A stretch of DNA of 7,359 bases from Pseudonocardiales bacterium (GTDB lineage: Bacteria; Actinomycetota; Actinomycetes; Mycobacteriales; Pseudonocardiaceae). The notes under the pieces were generated by a model. That model searched no databases. It was not told where the DNA came from and saw nothing but the letters and a program-made list of their open reading frames with translations. Below, piece after piece: positions 5,035 to 7,359 of the stretch; the stretch's first letter is position 1, and every line of letters starts with the position of its first letter. The position numbers and the translations under genes were made by a program. The stretch spans positions 1 through 7,359 of the forward strand of contig JACDBJ010000535.1 in the NCBI GenBank assembly GCA_013695005.1. Direction: 5' to 3'.

Positions 5035-5215
5035 GCATGGGCTCCCTGGTGCTGATGGACCGGTCCTGCTCCTCGCGGGCGCCGCGGCCCAGCATGATGG
5101 GCTCGACCTCGCCGCCCCGTACCGACGCGGCTGCTGTGCGCCGATGCGTTCACACCGAACTGCACCGTCCTGCGGTACGTGGTCCAGTCCGAGTTTCCAT
5201 CCGGCCGGTAGCGGC
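5035..5215. other. Intergenic stretch between convergent genes
   Basis: About 180 bp between the acidic protein and the leftward SnoaL-like gene. I see no recognisable gene or clear terminator hairpin. On the minus strand a run of about 25 codons (VEPIMLGRGAREEQDRSIST and on) has only G or C in third position, which might mark the remnant of a lost gene, but I cannot name a family. Confidence 0.3.
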
Positions 5216-5614
5216 CTACTGGTTCGCCGCCCACGGCTGCCCCGGCCAGTTCGGCCACTCCTCGAAGCGGCGTGCCCGGCCGGCGGAGTCGAACCAGACC
5301 AACCAGATGTCGCGGTACTCCTGACGCGCAGGTTCGCCGTAGCGCACCCGCATCCGGGCGATCCCCAGCGGCCCGCCCGGATGGTCGTCGACGACGGCGA
5401 GGATCTCCACCTCCATGGAGAAGTCCTCGTCAGCGCCTTCCCGCTGCTCCTCCCAGTCCCGCTCGATGGCGGTCAGGGGCTGGACGGGCTCGGCGTAAGG
5501 GGAGTGCAGGTAGACCGCGTCCTGCGCGAACAGCTCGGCCAGCAATGCCGTCCCGGGACTGCGCCACGCACGCTCGTAGCCCTCGATCCACCGGCGAAAC
5601 CCGTCGTGATCCAC
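5216..5614 (-). CDS. SnoaL-like / nuclear transport factor 2 family protein
   Basis: 132 residues from GTG 5614. It opens with an amphipathic helix (DHDGFRRWIEGYERAWRS), then TALLAELFAQDAVYLHSPYAEPVQ. This is the cone-shaped NTF2-fold start in which a helix is followed by 'Leu-Phe-Ala-x-Asp-Ala-Val-Tyr' and a Pro loop. Four beta-rich segments follow (FSMEVEILAVVDD, GIARMRVRYGE, EYRDIWLVWFDSAGRARRFE), ending EWPNWPGQPW. This matches the nuclear transport factor 2 family proteins with SnoaL-like domains. Members are enzymes or small-molecule binders of very diverse role, so the substrate is unknown. The EYRDIWLVWFD...FEEWP ending is typical of actinobacterial members. The start is set by homology and by a TANNNT box at leaderless distance; the open frame extends much further upstream but without family resemblance. 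Confidence 0.8.
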   Translation of the reverse strand: MDHDGFRRWIEGYERAWRSPGTALLAELFAQDAVYLHSPYAEPVQPLTAIERDWEEQREGADEDFSMEVEILAVVDDHPGGPLGIARMRVRYGEPARQEYRDIWLVWFDSAGRARRFEEWPNWPGQPWAANQ

Positions 5615-5621
5615 TGCCCGA

Positions 5622-5627
5622 ACACTA
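5622..5627 (-). promoter_or_regulatory. Putative -10 element for a leaderless SnoaL-like transcript
   Basis: On the minus strand TAGTGT (TANNNT type) is followed by seven bases (TCGGGCA) and then the GTG start codon. No Shine-Dalgarno sequence is present. Spacing suits a leaderless mRNA. No strong -35 is seen. Confidence 0.35.
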
Positions 5628-5704
5628 GCGGCTCTCAGCCAGCGTCGGCGTCCCATCGCCGCGATGATCGGCCGGCGACCGCACCGACGAGAAGAGCCAC
5701 CCCG

Positions 5705-6094
5705 ATGACCGACACCAGGGCGATGCTGGACACCGGCGGCGGGGACGCGAGCCCCGAACGCGCCGCGGCGATCGACGCCCTGCTCGACTGTGCGCAGACC
5801 TGCCAGACGTGCGCGATGGCGATGGTGCAGAGCGGTGGAATGGCGGCCGAGGTCCGGCGTGCGATGGACTGCGGCGACCTGTGCGAGGCGGCGGAGCGGA
5901 TCCTGTCCCGCGGACCGGACCCCGAGCGGCGGGTCGTCGCCGCTGCGGTAGAGGCAGCGAGGGTGGCATGCGAGGCGAGTGCCGCGGCCTGCGGAGCGCA
6001 CGCCGATCACCACCCGCACTGCCGGCTGCACTCCAAGAGCGCCCAAGCCCGCGCCGAAGCCCTCGGCGCGCTACAGAAATCGACGAGCGGCTGA
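5705..6094 (+). CDS. Four-helix bundle copper-binding protein (Csp/DUF326 type), Cys-poor
   Basis: 129 residues. It resembles the actinobacterial four-helix bundle copper-binding proteins: an MLDT-type start, CAQTCQTCAMAM (29-40), a helix ending MDCGDLCEAAERILSRG (54-70), then a helix with VACEASAAAC (87-96) and AHADHHPHCRLHSKS (98-112). Relatives store or buffer Cu(I) with rows of Cys lining the inside of the bundle. Here I count eight Cys (29, 33, 36, 56, 60, 89, 96, 106) and a His cluster (99, 102, 103, 105, 109). Positions that in relatives continue as C-x-x-C runs after HEHCR are Leu-His, Ser, Ala and Arg here. Copper capacity is therefore probably reduced. There is no signal peptide, so it is likely cytosolic. 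AGAAG lies about 12 bases before the ATG, a weak ribosome binding site. It is divergent from the SnoaL-like gene across 90 bp. Confidence 0.75.
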   Translation: MTDTRAMLDTGGGDASPERAAAIDALLDCAQTCQTCAMAMVQSGGMAAEVRRAMDCGDLCEAAERILSRGPDPERRVVAAAVEAARVACEASAAACGAHADHHPHCRLHSKSAQARAEALGALQKSTSG

Positions 6095-6104
6095 ACCAGG
6101 CTGG

Positions 6105-6160
6105 AAAACACGACGCGCCCCGGGGAACCGAGGGGGTTCGGCTCTACCCGAGGCGCGTCG
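6105..6160 (-). terminator. Hairpin terminator for the leftward secreted-protein gene
   Basis: A 14-base arm (6111-6124) pairs with 6147-6160 with a single mismatch (C6120/A6151). A second small stem, GAACC/GGTTC (6125-6129 and 6135-6139), sits inside the loop. Read on the minus strand, the stem is followed by TGTTTT (6110-6105), giving an intrinsic terminator 16 bases after the stop of the leftward gene. On the plus strand no T run follows, but the hairpin could still protect or slow the mRNA end of the copper-protein gene, which stops 16 bases before it. Confidence 0.65.
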
Positions 6161-6176
6161 CTGATCAGGGGGATGG

Positions 6177-6548
6177 CTACATGGTGAGCGTGTTCCCGCT
6201 GATCTGACGGGCCAGACCCTGGTCGGCGAGGCTCTTGGCGAGCGCGGGTGCGTCCGACACGGCTGGGACCCGGCAGGGCGGGGAGCTCCGGCAGCCCGGC
6301 AGCGCCCATTGGAGCCGCGACCTTGGGCATCTCGACGCCGCTCAGTGCCGGCACGGCGGCGGCGTCCTGTGCCGCGGCGGGGATGAGGCTCAGCGGTCCG
6401 GCACCGCGCCGGTGGGCAGGGCGTCGGCGAGGGGGATCTCGTCGAGGGCAGGAAGGGCGGCTGCTGCACCGGCGAGGCCGGTTCCGAGGGCTGCGATGCC
6501 GGCGATGGCAGCCGTCGTGCGCACGGTCCGGCGAGTAACACTGGTCAT
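6177..6548 (-). pseudogene. Small secreted Ala/Pro/Leu-rich protein, two compensating frameshifts
   Basis: From ATG 6548 (GGAAGGGA 11 bases upstream) the frame gives 52 residues. They comprise a twin-Arg-free signal peptide (RRTVRTTAAIAGIAALGTGL, cleavage likely after the Ala run near residue 30) and LPALDEIPLADALPTGAVPDR, then TGA at 6390-6392. The minus-strand -1 neighbour frame continues the same style without pause: PLSLIPAAAQDAAAVPALSG and AAGLPELPALPG. After about 6270 the original frame resumes with VPAVSDAPALAKSLADQG, LARQISGNTLTM and TAG at 6177-6179. One base missing near 6400 and one extra G (minus strand) near 6270 would restore a single frame of about 123 residues. The product would be exported; I recognise the general type of small actinobacterial secreted protein but no named family. 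Either recent inactivation or two base-calling errors explain it. Confidence 0.6.
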
Positions 6549-6629
6549 AGGGGGGTGGATCCCTTCCACAGTCTTCGAGCTCAGGCCTAGCCCGGTCAAC
6601 GACGTCCACCGCCCAGGGATGTGGCTGTC

Positions 6630-6650
6630 GAGCCCGTCTGGGACGGGTTC
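6630..6650. other. Intergenic hairpin
   Basis: GAGCCCGTC (6630-6638) pairs with GACGGGTTC (6642-6650) across a three-base loop, with one G-T wobble. It lies in the 240-bp gap between the divergently placed secreted-protein gene and the terminal hydrolase gene. No T run follows on either strand. A role as operator, mRNA leader structure or chance GC-rich pairing cannot be told apart. Confidence 0.4.
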
Positions 6651-6768
6651 ACTCGAAGTTGTCCAAACCGGTCACCCGATGCGTGGTCGGACGGTAACTC
6701 CAGGTCAGAAGCCTCACGTCCGTTTCGTTGTTAGGCAGTCTTGACGACCTCGCCCGCGCCCGGCGCCG

Positions 6769-6792
6769 GCCGGCAGGCGGGTACCGCCCGGC
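6769..6792 (+). other. Potential start-site hairpin before the hydrolase gene
   Basis: GGCGG (6776-6780) pairs with CCGCC (6784-6788) over a GTA loop, extended by GCCG (6769-6772) with CGGC (6789-6792) across a three-base bulge. The stem ends on the base before ATG 6793. It could hide the translation start, or be chance in very GC-rich DNA. Confidence 0.35.
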
Positions 6793-7359
6793 ATGGCTCA
6801 TCATCATCACGTGGCGGTCCGTACTGCAGCGGCGTTGGCGCTGGTCCCTGCCGTTGCGGTAGTCGGACTCGCGTGGCGCTACTCGGCGATCCTGTTGCAC
6901 CCGGAGAGTGAGGTCGTCTACCCGGACAGGGTGACGGCCGCAGACCGCGGCACCGTGACCCTCGCCGAGAGCCATCTCACCCGCCAACCAGGGACCTGGG
7001 GGCTGCAGTGGGACGGCGGGCACGCGCTTGTTGGCCCAACGGTCCGACGGACCGCCCTCGGCCTCGTCCGACCGCTGCTTGCCGGCCGCCCACCGGCGCC
7101 AGGCACCGTCGTCATCATGGACGCGGGCGCGTACCTCGACCCCGCCGCGCGCGGCCTGACCGTCGAGCCGGTCGATGTGCCGACCGCCCTCGGCGCGGCC
7201 CACGCGTGGTTCGTGCCGGGCGACAGCGATACCTGGGCGATCGCGGTGCACGGCCGCGGCGCCTCCGAGCGCGAAGCGCTGCGGATCATGCCGACGCTGC
7301 AGAAGCTCGGCTACCCGGTGCTGGCGATCAGCTACCGCAACGACGTCGGCTCGCCGGCG
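6793..7359 (+). CDS. Membrane-anchored alpha/beta hydrolase, 3' partial
   Basis: 189 residues to the window edge with no stop. The N-terminus is MAHHHH then a hydrophobic helix (about residues 8-28, VAVRTAAALALVPAVAVVGL) ending in WRYSAILLHP. An N-terminal region of ~110 residues follows, with TLAESHLTRQPGTWGLQW and an IMDAGAYLDPAARGL strand-loop. The alpha/beta-hydrolase core then starts: TWAIAVHGRGASEREALRIM, where HGRGA (from residue 153) is the oxyanion-hole loop, then LGYPVLAISYRND. The nucleophile Ser, Asp and His lie beyond the window. This domain order matches actinobacterial membrane-anchored serine hydrolases of unknown substrate. The start is probably ATG 6793; a GC-rich hairpin (6769-6792) ends immediately before it and covers where a ribosome binding site (GGCGG) would be. 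A GTG at 6811 is an alternative. Confidence 0.8.
   Translation, partial: MAHHHHVAVRTAAALALVPAVAVVGLAWRYSAILLHPESEVVYPDRVTAADRGTVTLAESHLTRQPGTWGLQWDGGHALVGPTVRRTALGLVRPLLAGRPPAPGTVVIMDAGAYLDPAARGLTVEPVDVPTALGAAHAWFVPGDSDTWAIAVHGRGASEREALRIMPTLQKLGYPVLAISYRNDVGSPA

Noticed and set aside
5144..5704. Upstream extension of the copper-protein frame
   Set aside because: It is antisense to the SnoaL-like gene and has no family resemblance before MTDTRAML.
6111..6160. GGGGAACC within a structured region, reminiscent of a c-di-AMP (ydaO) riboswitch
   Set aside because: It lies at the 3' ends of two convergent genes, not upstream of one, and the remaining conserved riboswitch blocks are missing. A terminator hairpin explains it.

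Overview
This is a high-GC window from an actinomycete (Actinomycetota). The left edge carries a recognisable actinobacterial arrangement that normally follows gyrB-gyrA. It consists of a DUF3566 membrane protein (5' end outside the window), tRNA-Ile(GAT), a 38-residue DLW-39 family protein and tRNA-Ala(TGC). GC-rich third positions, several GTG starts and starts with no visible Shine-Dalgarno sequence fit this. I cannot place the genus.

The tRNA-Ala gene is an integration site. A perfect 60-bp direct repeat, running from the anticodon arm of the tRNA to 12 bases past its CCA, occurs at 837-896 and again at 2016-2075. The 1119 bp in between encode only a toxin-antitoxin-like pair (DUF433 antitoxin and DUF5615 PIN-like toxin, overlapping by 4 bases). 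No recombinase gene is visible. A decamer, CTGTCACCGA, occurs twice near the right end of the element and once near the left end. In an excised circle these copies would flank the crossover core, as integrase arm-type sites do. I read the segment as an integrative mini-element or deletion remnant that kept both att arms and its addiction module.

Beyond the element, a leftward cluster holds three genes. A small membrane-anchored protein of unknown function is followed by a PEP mutase/isocitrate lyase superfamily enzyme, whose ribosome binding site overlaps the stop codon of the membrane protein gene. Upstream of both lies a decayed alpha/beta-hydrolase remnant. Next, rightward, is a 394-residue protein with about 220 acidic low-complexity residues (DAEPEA-type repeats) ahead of a Trp-rich C-terminal domain that resembles DUF4913.

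The right part contains a leftward SnoaL-like (NTF2 fold) protein, probably translated from a leaderless mRNA. Divergent from it is a four-helix-bundle copper-binding protein (Csp/DUF326 type) with few cysteines for its family. A strong hairpin terminator follows, then a leftward small secreted protein gene with two compensating frameshifts. The window ends inside a rightward membrane-anchored alpha/beta hydrolase. Apart from the tRNA/DLW-39 neighbourhood, the toxin-antitoxin pair and the two-gene leftward cluster, the genes look like independent accessory units rather than one pathway.
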